A DNA stretch of 64,000 nt from Histomonas meleagridis (GCA_020186115.1 WSYJ01000019.1:1-64000); one strand, 5' to 3'. Numbered from the stretch's first letter, positions 32,646 to 41,698 are shown. Notes: generated by a model from the sequence alone, not told the origin. A program made the numbers and translations.

Positions 32646-32829
32646 ATCTTCAGAAAATTTCATGACAAAAAATGTAAAACATAGAAATCAAATTTGAGAA
32701 GGAATATTTTTTTACAAAAATAATTTGAATGGAAATTTTCCAAGTGTATTCGAAAAATCACGCATAATTGATAGGTAGTTCCACTATTTGAGAGCAAAAT
32801 ATTCAAATTCTCTGTTTTGCTCGGAGTAC
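32646..32829 (-). repeat. Right terminal inverted repeat of 8 kb block
   Basis: Complement of the left repeat (24831-25012): reading leftward from 32829 it gives GGTACTCCGAGCAAAACAGA, GAATTTGAATATT, a TATCAATTATGCGTGATTTT block, CAAATTTGATTTCTATGTTT and ATGAAATTTTCTG. It lies 250 bases beyond the stop of surface gene 2. GTC flanks both outer ends, possibly a short target duplication. Confidence 0.8.
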
Positions 32830-33365
32830 CGTCCATATATTGGTTTGTCATTAATTTCAACTCAAAATGAAAGAAACTGTTGTCCATCAAATGTCAAACA
32901 ATTATCGAATGTTAATTTATTTTTTGGATCAATGTTTGTAAGAGATCTAACGTATTTTCTAACCATTGAAATAGGAATTGAGTTTTTTGTTTGTCCTTTT
33001 GGTGTTGGGTGATTAACCCAATTTAATAAAGCATTGAATATTGGTTATGTAAAATGGTTATATTGTGGGTCATTGTAAAGTTCTGCTATTTTGGTTTGTA
33101 TTTGTGTTTCGGAATAATATGGATTTTTTGTGAAATCATTGTTTAAACAATTATGTTCTGATATTAGCAAATACTTAAAATTCTTAGTATCTTGGCTGAA
33201 TTCTACTTTTAGCTTTGCTGGACACTTGTGCAAAGAAGACCTACTTCCATGAATGCATTTGTAATATGCGCGTCTAAAGTTTTTCCTCCCATAGGAATCA
33301 AATGAATATGTAAAGTCATCTATCAGGCCATTCGATTGTTTGCATGTGAAAGATAAACTAAACAA
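32830..33365 (-). pseudogene. MULE-type zinc-finger (FLYWCH/WRKY-GCM-like) fragment
   Basis: Starts with FTCKQSNGLIDDFTYSFDSY, then RRAYYKCIHGSRSSLHKCPAKLKV and LISEHNCLNN: the YYKC...CPA...H.C pattern of the N-terminal DNA-binding finger of MULE transposases. After a TAA the frame continues PIFNALLNWVNHPTPKG... and TFDGQQFLSF until it is cut by the right inverted repeat of the 8 kb block. The DDE part is missing here; a MULE catalytic region lies at 46980-48276 but is not continuous with this. Confidence 0.65.
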
Positions 33366-33897
33366 AGTTAGTAAAGAAAAAGATAAATCGACAGGACAAA
33401 TGTGATGACAAAAATAAGACTTAAAATGAAAATATTAAATATTAACTAAAATAATTTGTGTTTGCATTGTGCAGTATAACAAGAGAGAATCAAATATGAC
33501 GCAAGAGAAAAAACAAGATAGTAAACAAGAATAAACGCGAACGAGTAAGAACAAGGAAAATCAAAAATAAAAAACAAGAATAAATAATGAAGAAGAATAA
33601 GTAATGAAGAAGAATAAACAAAGACAATAAAAAAGAACAGACAAGAATAAACAATCGAAAATAATAATCAATAAATAAACGAGTAAAAACTAAGGATAAT
33701 TAAGAACGATTAAGATTTACTAAGAATAATCAAGTACGATCAAGTACAAATATTGAATAAATGAGAAAATTCAATGAACGAATGAGAATAATGAAAAATA
33801 ATCAATAAATGAACGAGAATAATCAATGAATAGAGAATAATATCAAATGCATATATAGAATTAAACAAAAATTAATGAGAATGAACGCTAATTATTA
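33366..33897. repeat. A-rich low-complexity tract
   Basis: No gene. Dominated by degenerate AAGAATAAACAA / GAATAATCAATAAATGAAC-type repeats on the plus strand, strongly purine-rich. It ends at the left repeat of the next block. Confidence 0.6.
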
Positions 33898-34018
33898 AAA
33901 AAGTGGCATAAATATGCTACCGTCGCTCACAAAAAGTTCCTCGTTTTCTCAAAATTAAATGGGCATTCAAATTTCCAGACGAATTGTATGGCTCACAAAA
34001 ATCATTTTGATTTTTGTA
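33898..34018 (+). repeat. Left inverted repeat of actin-pseudogene block
   Basis: AAGTGGCATAAATATGCTAC, CACAAAAAGTTCC, CTCAAAATTAAATGGGCATT, CAGACGAATTGTATGGCTCA and CAAAAATCATTTTGATTTTT are found in the same order on the minus strand at 35535-35656. It carries a promoter-like module and the start of a hydrophobic peptide (MGIQISRRIVWLTKIILIFV) facing into the block. Confidence 0.75.
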
Positions 34019-34224
34019 GCTAGATTTTCAGCCCTATATGTAAAAAAAAAAAAATCGGGACCCTGGCTAGTAGGGCTCGGGCACCTTAGGGTTATCGGGA
34101 TTGGTCCCGACATCATTATATACATACCAATAAGTAATATTAAAATTTATTTAGCATTATCATTGATAATAATGATATAAACAAACAAAAAATTAAACGG
34201 CAAGTGGTTTGTTACAGAATAATT

Positions 34225-34889
34225 TATTTTACATTCATCTGTTGTTAATATTTGATTGATTCTTGTGTATAATTCATTGTTACGTAACAATAATTTTCTT
34301 CAATGTTACGAACAATTTCTTTTTTTTTCGAATCCTTCTACATTTATTTCATTAAAAATAAATAAATTTTGAAGACAAGTAGTCATGTCATCTCCTTCAG
34401 AATTAATAATTTTTTTACCTGTTTGAATGATATTATTGATGATTCGTATAATTTGTATAATACCATCACCAAATTCAATACTTGTCTCTGTTGTAGCGCC
34501 ATTTGCATAAAGTGATAATAATAGTTGGTATTCGATACAAAAAAATTTCGATAATTTTTTCTTTATCTTATACTTCATTTGAATATTGAATTTGTAAGAA
34601 TAACTGAATATTGACTTGATGAAATATTTAAATTGTTATAAATTTCATTCCAAATCTACCTTATATCATTCCAATTGATTAGTGTACCTCTTTCAATTGG
34701 ATATGATAAATTTAAAGAATTTAAATTTTCATTGAATATATTATTTCCAATATAAATTTCGTTGAAATTTGATTTTGATTTTCCTATAATTGTTCTAATA
34801 ATTGATGCTGGTTATGTAGACCCAGCATAACATGCTTTGCATGAGAAAGTTCCATTGTCATTAACAAGAAGTAAAATCTCTTCAGACAT
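34225..34889 (-). pseudogene. Actin (or actin-like) pseudogene, 5' ~220 codons
   Basis: ATG at 34889 (MSEEILLLVNDNGTFSCKAC). The order matches actin: DNG...CKA.YAG (phosphate loop 1), SIIRTIIGK..K (actin PSIVGRPR), EIYIGN (YVGDEA), LNLSYPIERGTLINWNDI (LKYPIEHGIVTNWDDM), WNEIYNNLNI, LLLSLYANGATTETSIEFGDGI ([20 protein letters not shown]), INSEGDDMTTCLQNL (LAGRDLTDYLMKI), then EIVRNIEENYCYVTMNY (EIVRDIKEKLCYVALDF). Two in-frame stops and two frameshifts. It ends about 60% into actin. A divergent actin or an actin-related protein; clearly dead. Confidence 0.85.
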
Positions 34890-35348
34890 TAATAAAATAA
34901 AGTAATATATCTAGATCAAAATTTTCATTCAAATTAACCATATGGTTAATCTATATTGAATTGCTCCATATGTAGTTAACTCCATATGATTTAATATTTT
35001 TGAAATTTGCCATAAGTTCAGTTTTACCATAATGAAACGTGGAACCAATTAACATTTCCTTAGATCGATTTTTTTTGACAAGCTTGCTTTTGTTGAATGT
35101 TAACATAAAATTTGAATATCCCTGTAACAAATTTAGTTCCAACACCTTTTCATTAATTGACTATGTTCGTCAGGGTTAGTGTTTTCATCAATTCTTTTTT
35201 CGACATTTTATAACAACTTTACCGCAACGAAAATGAACTGTAATAAGATATTATTATGAAATTTATAAAATCGAATGAATGAAAAATGATCAGATTTATA
35301 TTTAAATACGGGTAATGATTAAATGGAATATGAGTAGGTATATAATGC

Positions 35349-35425
35349 GGTCGGGAATGATCACGATAACCCTTGGGGCTCCGCCCCCGGCGGAGCCCCA
35401 AGGGTTATCGTGATCATTCCCGACC
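35349..35425. repeat. Perfect 77-base GC-rich palindrome
   Basis: Left arm 35349-35385 starts GGTCGGGAATGATCACGATA and ends GGGGCTCCGCC; the right arm 35389-35425 is its exact complement, with a CCC centre. The outer part matches the TCCCGACC...ATTATATAC junction motif. It could be two copies of one repeat end fused head-to-head. Confidence 0.9.
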
Positions 35426-35438
35426 TTTAGTTTTCACT

Positions 35439-35515
35439 GGGGGATTGAAGGGGTCTTCGACCCCCGGAGGTGCCCTTCGGACCCCTCCGGAGGTCTCAGA
35501 CCCCTTCAATCCCCC
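35439..35515. repeat. GC-rich inverted repeat
   Basis: GGGGGATTGAAGGGGTCT (35439-35456) and its exact complement (35498-35515) enclose CGACCCCCGGAGGTGCCCTT and a second, smaller palindrome around CCTCCGG. Very GC-rich against an AT-rich background. On the minus strand it lies in an open frame starting at 35596 (MRIQIFRRIVWLTKIILIFV), giving a Gly/Pro-rich tail; probably not a real protein. Confidence 0.7.
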
Positions 35516-35534
35516 GAGTGTGCTCGCTCCGCTC

Positions 35535-35656
35535 GCAACAAAAATCAAAATGATTTTTGTGAGCCATACAATTCGTCTGAAAATTTGAATGCGCATTCAA
35601 TTTTGAGAGAACGCGAAACTTTTTGAGAGGAACGATAGCACTTTTATACCACTTTT
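35535..35656 (-). repeat. Right inverted repeat of actin-pseudogene block
   Basis: Complement of 33898-34018. Read leftward: AAGTGGTATAAAAGTGCTAT, CGTTCCTCTCAAAAAGTT, CTCAAAATTGAATGCGCATT, CAGACGAATTGTATGGCTCA. It includes a CTATCGTTCCTCTCAAAAAG promoter-like module and an inward-facing ATG at 35596 with a signal-peptide-like start. Confidence 0.75.
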
Positions 35657-35834
35657 CACATAAACCTATCAAAAACCTTGTATAACCAGCACAAATTGTC
35701 CCCGGTTATCATTTAGTCGGAGGTTAGTAGTCAAAAAGCGGCGGTTATTGTTTGGTCGCATGGCTAACTTATTTCAATGAACGAATTATCAAAATACACA
35801 ATTATAAAAATGACACTTCATCACTTCACTCTTT

Positions 35835-36305
35835 ATGAATTCAGACTACTATTTAGTTACAAAACTTGCCGATTTTATGATAGAAAAAGATCCAGATGCT
35901 ACAGCGGTTGCTTTATTTTTTGAACCAAAAGATGACAAACTTGGCAATTTTAACAATTTTATAATTAAGCCAATTGGCATGATTATCAAACATAGAAATT
36001 TTCAAGATTTTTATTTTGTACATAAAGAGTTGATTGAATTCTTCAAACAAAGAAATATCAAAGTATCAATACCAATTACTGATAATAAAAATCCACCAAT
36101 TATCAATAATATACATTATCTAGAGATTCATTTAACTCAATTAGAGAGTAATTTCGGAAGATGGTATCATGCATTTCTGTATGAATCAAAGAACGATGAA
36201 GTTAATAATATACTTATATCACATAAAATACCTGATAATCATGAATTCAAATCAGTATTTGATATGAATTCTATCGATCCCGATAGTTTTAAAGCTCTAG
36301 TTTGA
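35835..36305 (+). CDS. Maverick 2 gene A (unknown)
   Basis: 156 residues, intact: MNSDYYLVTKLADFMIEKDP, ATAVALFFEPKDDK, then NFGRWYHAFLYESK. Two initiator-like TCACTTCACT motifs lie just before the ATG. No domain recognised; the composition suits a globular cytosolic protein. Neighbours B and C are equally small and tightly packed, as expected for Maverick genes. The left end of Maverick 2 should lie between 35660 and 35830, but no terminal repeat was recognised. Confidence 0.55.
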   Translation: MNSDYYLVTKLADFMIEKDPDATAVALFFEPKDDKLGNFNNFIIKPIGMIIKHRNFQDFYFVHKELIEFFKQRNIKVSIPITDNKNPPIINNIHYLEIHLTQLESNFGRWYHAFLYESKNDEVNNILISHKIPDNHEFKSVFDMNSIDPDSFKALV

Positions 36306-36335
36306 ATAAAAAACAATAATCACTTCATTTTTTTA

Positions 36336-36518
36336 ATGTCTGATGATGAATTTCTTTTTACATTTGATTTCTATGATGATTATTTCAATAATTTTAACAC
36401 TTCACCTGTTGACAATGCTCAAAGCAATACGAAAAAGACAATTTATGTTACTAATGTTTTTTCTTCATTATGGTCAGTAGAACAAAATGTTAAAGAATTA
36501 AATAAACAAAAAAAATAA
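36336..36518 (+). CDS. Maverick 2 gene B (small acidic protein)
   Basis: Sixty residues, MSDDEFLFTFDFYDDYFNNF..., acidic and aromatic at the start, Lys-rich at the end. TCACTTCATTTTTTTAATG gives a clear initiator 7-12 bases before the ATG. 30 bases after gene A, same strand. Function unknown. Confidence 0.5.
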   Translation: MSDDEFLFTFDFYDDYFNNFNTSPVDNAQSNTKKTIYVTNVFSSLWSVEQNVKELNKQKK

Positions 36519-36526
36519 TCTTTATT

Positions 36527-36733
36527 TTATTTATTTTTTTTTTCATAGAGTATAACATATATTTTACTATTTTGTCTTAAAGCTGAAAATGGTATTGGTT
36601 TCTCAAATATAATTGCATTCGTAAATGACATCCTTCTCTGTTTTTCTATATCTTTTAAATTTGTAATTTCAGGAATATTTAACCTATTTTTGTTGTAATA
36701 GGTTTCTATAACCTCAGGCTTATAATTAGACAT
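36527..36733 (-). CDS. Maverick 2 gene C (unknown)
   Basis: Start chosen at ATG 36733 (MSNYKPEVIETYYNKNRLNI), because TCATT at 36741-36745 (minus) lies 8-12 bases upstream. The frame is open a little further upstream, but only from a TTG and across that initiator. 68 residues, basic; ends ILYEKKNK. Convergent with gene B, 8 bases apart. Unknown function. Confidence 0.5.
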   Translation of the reverse strand: MSNYKPEVIETYYNKNRLNIPEITNLKDIEKQRRMSFTNAIIFEKPIPFSALRQNSKIYVILYEKKNK

Positions 36734-36764
36734 AAATAAAAATGATTTTTTTTTAGTCAATTAT

Positions 36765-36886
36765 TTAGTTTGACCTAATTATTATGCTTTCTCTACGTGG
36801 ACGTGGTCCTGGATATGGAGTAATTATTAAATACGGATTATAAATGCTTAAAGCTTGTTGACCTCTTAAGTATTTTCTAATACAGA
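36765..36886 (-). pseudogene. Maverick 2 gene D, C-terminal stub
   Basis: Frame RKYLRGQQALSIYNPYLIIT then PYPGPRPRRESIIIRSN and TAA (36765-36767). The Pro/Arg-rich tail is clearly protein-like, but the 5' part has been replaced by the small-gene cassette starting about 36886. Likely a virion protein by position. Confidence 0.45.
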
Positions 36887-37338
36887 AAATCACTCGTGAA
36901 AAACTCAAAAGTATGAAGCTTCCTGTAATGATCAGTCACCCATGTATCAGTGTCAGTTAATATCCTTATCTTATCTATATTCAACTTCACGTAACATATT
37001 GCGTGATATACACATACATCCCATAGTAACATATCTTCAGCGTTGAACGTAGGGTCATCCAAATCGAACTTTTCTATAGGAAGGTAATGTAAGTCACTAG
37101 GCTGTATTCGTCTTTCAGGTATAGCCCAAGTGTACATAAAATCAAAGTCCCCTATAACTATATCTACATCAAACCAGACATTTATATTTGAAGGCCGCAC
37201 TTTGCTAATAATCTAACTTTCTATAGACATAGGACCAAAGTTTTCTTCAACCAAGTTCATCGGATCATAATATCCCTTTGAACTATACAACCTAACTTCT
37301 TCTTCCTCGTTGTCACTGTCGCTGCTGAACTGTTGCAT
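36877..37338 (-). pseudogene. Small cassette gene with in-frame TAG
   Basis: ATG at 37338 (MQQFSSDSDNEEEEVRLYSS), TCACTTT 9-15 bases upstream. After 41 codons a TAG (37213-37215) interrupts, and the same frame continues 112 codons to 36877 (KVRPSNINVWFDVDIVIGDF, WAIPERRIQPSDLHYLP, DTDTWVTDHYRK). Less AT-biased than its neighbours. Family not recognised; an acidic N-terminus plus a compact aromatic-rich domain. It sits between gene D and the pVI-like gene and appears to have replaced the 5' end of gene D. Confidence 0.5.
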
Positions 37339-37412
37339 TTATCAAAGTGAACTGATAAATAACTGATTTAACATTATAACAAAAACTCAGTGTCAGAAAA
37401 TGCTATAGCATT

Positions 37413-37501
37413 GAATTTTTTGAAACTAAACTATACCAAATTGGACGCAGGCGTCCTTAAAGGACGCCTGGGATTTGGTATAGTTTAGTTTCAAAAAATT
37501 C
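37413..37501. repeat. Near-perfect 89-base palindrome
   Basis: Outer arms GAATTTTTTGAAACTAAACT...ATACCAAAT (37413-37441) and the exact complement (37473-37501). The inner part has CAGGCGTCC-TTAAA-GGACGCCTG. It lies upstream of the 37338 gene and just after the 3' end of the pVI-like gene. It can form a long hairpin and contains TTTCAAAAAATTC facing both ways, a variant of the promoter-like module. Confidence 0.9.
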
Positions 37502-37531
37502 AAAAACAATATATATATAAATAATATTTTA

Positions 37532-37801
37532 TTATTTCTTTTGTCCAACTAGTGCATTTGCTACACCATCTATAACAGGTGATAATCCATCTGCTATTTT
37601 AATTCTTTTAGCAATAGCACCTGCATGACCAGGTAAATTTTCAATTCCAGGTATTTTACCTACTGTATTTACAACAGGTTTAGCTACTTTATTCCGAACA
37701 TTACCAATAAATCTTCCGACTGGTTTAATAATTTTATTTTTAATCCAAGCACCAGCTTTTTTAAATCCATTTTTAATTTTGTTCCACAAACCCCACGCCA
37801 T
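37532..37801 (-). CDS. Maverick 2 pVI-like small virion protein
   Basis: 89 residues, starting MAWGLWNKIKNGFKKAGAW, the same amphipathic N-terminal block as 18693-18947. The remainder differs: basic, KNKIIKPVGRFIGNVRNK and VVNTVGKIPGIENLPGHAGA, ending GQKK. Gly/Val/Ile repeats look membrane-active. Divergent from the capsid gene, sharing the 18659-type promoter with TCATA 11 bases upstream. Intact. Confidence 0.6.
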   Translation of the reverse strand: MAWGLWNKIKNGFKKAGAWIKNKIIKPVGRFIGNVRNKVAKPVVNTVGKIPGIENLPGHAGAIAKRIKIADGLSPVIDGVANALVGQKK

Positions 37802-37836
37802 TAAAAATTATGAAAAATATTTTTCATTTTTATTAA

Positions 37837-39462
37837 TTTATTATAATAATACGCAATCTAAAAATGAAAAAGATGATCAAGGTAATGTGGGAGCTTATTT
37901 TGATCGTCTTAAAGATTTAATTGCTAAAAATGATGGTACTCGTTCTTTTATTTTAAGAACTGAAGATTGTCATGATCAAAATGCACCTTTTAATCAATCT
38001 CAAGAAACTAGATTAAGAATTACACATGGTGATCATATGATTTCACAAATAACTGAAGGTTTTATTAATTTTAAACTTAGAATAACTGTACAATTATCAA
38101 AAGCTATTTCATCTAGTAATTTACAAGATCCTGAGAATTTAGCTAAAATATTTATAGGTTTTAAGAGTTCTAATCAATTATTAGATCAATGACAAATTAT
38201 GTCTAATAATATTTCTACTGGTTATCAACAAAATGAATGTTGTCGTGAAGGTTATTGTTATTCTACAATTAAACCCTATGCTGAAAAGAAAACTAGAAAA
38301 TATACACATTCTTTATATGAAAATGTTTCAGAATATTCTCAATCTGTTTGTGGTACTTATGTTGATTTAAATACAATTGCAGATGGAAATAAACATGATA
38401 TCGAATTTGAAATGAATCTTCCATTTGAAGATATATTAGCTTTACAAGCATTTGATTTATATCCGAATAGATTAGTTGGTGATATTGAATTAAAGTTTTA
38501 TGTTAAACAAAATGGATTAGTATGGTGTCAAGTAGATCCACGTAAAATTAAAGAAGTTAAAGAATTTTTAGAAGATTCTTCTATTAATGCTACATTTAAT
38601 AATATACCTTTATTTACTCATGGTTTTACTCAAATAGGTAATTCTGCTAATATTACTACTACATTTAAATGTGATACTGAAACTAATCATACTATTGATA
38701 CTGTATCTGAGAATGTTTCTTTATATTATACAGGTTTAACAGTAGTTTCATGTAAATCTAATATGTTTGGATTTGGAGTTAAAGAAGAAACTTTAAATAA
38801 AATAGCTCAAATACTTCAACAACCTGGAGGTTTATTAATTCCTTCACAACAATTAGATTATAATGCTTTTGCTTTAGCTGCTACTGAATCTGGTATTCAA
38901 TCTACTATTAATATGCCTTTATTTAATGTTACAACTATTACAGTTGTATTTTCCAAAACATGCTAATGATTATACTTGTTTCGATAATCCTATTTATAAT
39001 AATGTACAATTAACTATTGCAGGTCAAAATTATCCCGATGAACCTATTTCTACTTTAGGTGCAAGATTTTTACAATATCAATTAGTTGCTTCTGATTTAG
39101 ATGGTGGTATACAATGTACTAAAGAATTTGAAGATTCTTTAACTATGGACAGAAATGCTTCAAATGGTACTAGGTATAATAATACATTAAGTGATGCTAC
39201 TTCATTTATGCTTAATATACAATGTGAACGCTCACGTGGTGGTTATGTATTCGATGGCTTAGACTCTAACGGTCAAAATATCCCTATACAAATTAAGGGG
39301 CAGCCTATATATACTCAAGCTAATGATACTTATTATAATGTAGATGATGCTGGAAATCATCCACCTCCTCCACAATTATTTATATGTCGTGATACTTATT
39401 TCACATTAGATTTACATAATGGACTGTAATATTATCCTAATGGTACTCCTGATGGTTATTAA
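37837..39462 (+). pseudogene. Maverick 2 major capsid protein, broken
   Basis: Nearly identical to the Maverick 1 capsid gene on the other strand. Differences that matter: the start ATG is ATT; the same TGA (38190-38192) splits the frame before CAAATTATG; one extra T near 38952 shifts the frame within TITVVF; and TAA follows HNGL near 39427. The true end would be TAA at 39460-39462. Double-jelly-roll capsid by the same argument as for Maverick 1. Confidence 0.75.
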
Positions 39463-39528
39463 ATAAAAATTATTTAAAATTAGATCTCAATTTTATTTAG
39501 ATTAAAAAAATTAGAAGTATTTTTTTAT

Positions 39529-39765
39529 TTACTCCATTTCCTTGAGTGCACAAATTGACTCAATTTGTTCATACATCGTATGAACAATCTCCGGTCTTAA
39601 ATTCGGACTATGAGTCTTGATCCAGTCATAGAGAAGATCAAGACTTCCCGGTACTAAGCATTCCAGGGGTTCTCTAGTGAACTCTCCTGTGCCCCAATGC
39701 ACCAGGAAAGACACCACCCCATTTTTAATGCGTGGCGCAGAGATGCTTTGAACTGGATATTCCAT
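39529..39765 (-). CDS. Small chromodomain protein in Maverick 2
   Basis: 78 residues. MEYPVQSISAPRIKNGVVSF followed by LVHWGTGEFTREPLECL and LLYDWIKTH fits the chromodomain pattern (Y.V..I...R..NG...FLVHW......EPLE.L...FI). Aromatic cage candidates are Tyr3, Trp24 and Phe29. Chromodomains bind methylated histone H3 tails; in chromoviral integrases they steer insertion. Initiator TCACATA lies about 8-12 bases before the ATG, with TATCAAAAAGTT about 50 bases upstream. Higher GC than the flanking capsid and X genes. Intact. It could guide element integration or tethering (inference). Confidence 0.65.
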   Translation of the reverse strand: MEYPVQSISAPRIKNGVVSFLVHWGTGEFTREPLECLVPGSLDLLYDWIKTHSPNLRPEIVHTMYEQIESICALKEME

Positions 39766-40227
39766 TTTTATATGTGAGGCGATTCTAAATATTTCAATAC
39801 AATTAAACTTTTTGATATATTTTTTATTATTTTGAAACTAAAACCCTTTCAAATATTGAGTACTTCGGTTAGGACTTAAAAAATATACGATCATAAAATT
39901 GAATAGCGATAATGTTGTTTTCTGAGAGTTTTGATCACAATGACTTTTTGAACTGAATAAAGACTGTGCTATCAAATATTTTTTGTTTAAATAGTTTACT
40001 GATCGTTTTCCATGATCTCGAAAATTAATTTATATCCTAAGTTAGTACATGACTGTAAAAATTGAATCTATCGTTAATTCAAAAGTGTGAAAATACGATC
40101 AAAATCAATCCATTTTTTTAACAATGATCCCCTGTCCATAAAAATTACATAAAAAATCATTGTACATTTATTCATTCAAATGTGTCAGTTTTCGAACGTT
40201 AGAAAATATCAATATCATTATTTTTAT
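39766..40227. other. Intergenic insert with several TCAAAAAGT modules
   Basis: No gene. Promoter-like pieces: ATCAAAAAGTTTAATTG (minus, near 39815), CAGTTCAAAAAGTCATTG (minus, near 39945) and CTATCGTTAATTCAAAAGTG (plus, near 40070). The rest is AT-rich. Confidence 0.4.
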
Positions 40228-40620
40228 TTATAAATCATTTTGGAGCTGTTCATCTCGATTTTGAGGCATTACTGAGTCATTATCATAATGTAAAACATTC
40301 AATTTATTTACATAACCATTATAATTGTTAAAATCATTATTAAATATTTGATTTAATAATTCCATTTTAGATATTTGATAAGCTTGATCTAATTGTTCAG
40401 GTGTTATATTTTGTAAAGGATTTTTAATAGTAGGATGATATTTTTCATCTATAAATTTATAAATTTGTTTTTTTAATAAATTATGATATTTATTATATAC
40501 TGTTACAGTTAATGTTATTACATTTTTATTTTTAACGATAGAAAACGAAGGTTTAATATTTATAGCAGTAAAATCACAATCTTTAAACTCTTGAGCGAAG
40601 CACGTATAAAGAGATTCCAT
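40228..40620 (-). CDS. Maverick 2 gene X
   Basis: 130 residues, MESLYTCFAQEFKDCDF..., intact. Nearly identical over the first ~100 residues to the Maverick 1 copy but with a different tail (LNVLHYDNDSVMPQNRDEQL). Head-to-head with the ATPase at 40660. No domain recognised. Confidence 0.6.
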   Translation of the reverse strand: MESLYTCFAQEFKDCDFTAINIKPSFSIVKNKNVITLTVTVYNKYHNLLKKQIYKFIDEKYHPTIKNPLQNITPEQLDQAYQISKMELLNQIFNNDFNNYNGYVNKLNVLHYDNDSVMPQNRDEQLQNDL

Positions 40621-40659
40621 TAATAATAATGAATTGATTTTATAAAATTATTTTATTTT

Positions 40660-41117
40660 ATGGAAAACGATATTAATATTGATGTCATAGATAATATGAT
40701 TGATTATTGTTTATATAAAAATAAACCTAAATTAAATGAAGAATTAATAAGTGAAATTCATCCAGAAGTGAATGTACCTTATAATTCTTTAAATATAGCA
40801 GTAGGTAGACAAAGAAGTGGGAAAACTCAATGTATAATTAGAGGAATTATTAAAATTAGTAATATTAGTCCTAGAACTCATTTATTAATTTATATAAATA
40901 AAAATGGATTAGAAAATGATCCTACATTTGAATCATTAAAACCTTTAATAAAGATTACGATATTATATGTAGCTGAAAATCAAGCAGAAGATATAGTTAA
41001 AAATATATTAAAATGGAAACAATTTTATAATGAAATTAACAATAATCATTGGGTAAATAATATAGTAGATAATAAAATATCTGAATTATTTGGAAAATTA
41101 TATATTAATAATTTCGT
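40660..41117 (+). pseudogene. Maverick 2 packaging ATPase, 3'-truncated
   Basis: Clean start MENDINIDVIDNMIDYCLYK and Walker A GRQRSGKTQC. It matches the Maverick 1 copy to LYINNF, then unrelated sequence begins at 41117-41118 and a chance stop follows at 41146. Walker B and the C-terminal half are missing. This copy lacks the extra A that breaks the Maverick 1 start. Confidence 0.8.
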
Positions 41118-41309
41118 CCTGTACAAAAATCATTCAATTTTCGAGTAAACCACTCAAAAAGTGGAAATTGGACAGATTTTCATCCACGTTATAAAATAAT
41201 TGAGTAGTGTGTTTGGATAGATAATCATTCGAATCATTTTTGGAATTTTTTGTACGCCAGTCGTACGGAAATTCTCAAAAATCATTCAATTCCGATGTAA
41301 ACTATTCAA
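41118..41309. repeat. Insert flanked by ~33-base direct repeats
   Basis: CAAAAATCATTCAATT(TT/CC)GA.GTAAAC.A.TCA occurs at 41124-41159 and 41275-41308. Between them are ACTCAAAAAGTGGAAATTG (promoter-like) and a small hairpin GTACGCCAGTCGTAC. It replaces the 3' end of the ATPase and probably of the fibre gene. Confidence 0.5.
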
Positions 41310-41698
41310 TCACATTCCAACCCACTATGCGGTTGTGATCGTATTTCACTGAAAAAGCTAGGCTTACATACGAATTTTGTATCCCATTTACCACCTTTTG
41401 CAGTTGACATTTGAAAACCATTTAATGAATTAACTTGTACATTCCCATTTACTACTGTTAAATCATTATTTATTGTATTATGAGTATGACTTTTTGTAGA
41501 ATATTTTTCATCTGATTGCGATTTATTATAATATAATTGTGGGATTGTAATCGAAGTTATAGTATTAAGTTTTTCTGTTATTTGATCATTTGTAGGATAA
41601 TTTTCTAAAACTTCTTGTAAATCATCTTTATCAATTATTTCAGGAGCAGCAACAACATTAGTTTTTATACCTTTCATAGCATTCTCAATAGTAAACAT
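41306..41698 (-). pseudogene. Maverick 2 fibre-like protein, 3'-truncated
   Basis: Start MFTIENAMKGIKTNVVAAPE with initiator TCATTTTTTAACG just before the ATG. Helical linker DDLQEVLENYPTNDQITEKL, then a fibre-like YSTKSHTHNTINNDLTVVNG block related to the Maverick 1 fibre (22729-23850). It ends in unrelated sequence where the direct-repeat insert begins. Confidence 0.55.

Noticed and set aside
35219..35596. Several open frames with SPKGYRDHSRP or GGLKGSETSGG-type peptides
   Set aside because: They are translations of the GC-rich palindromes; the same peptide appears on both strands because of the symmetry.
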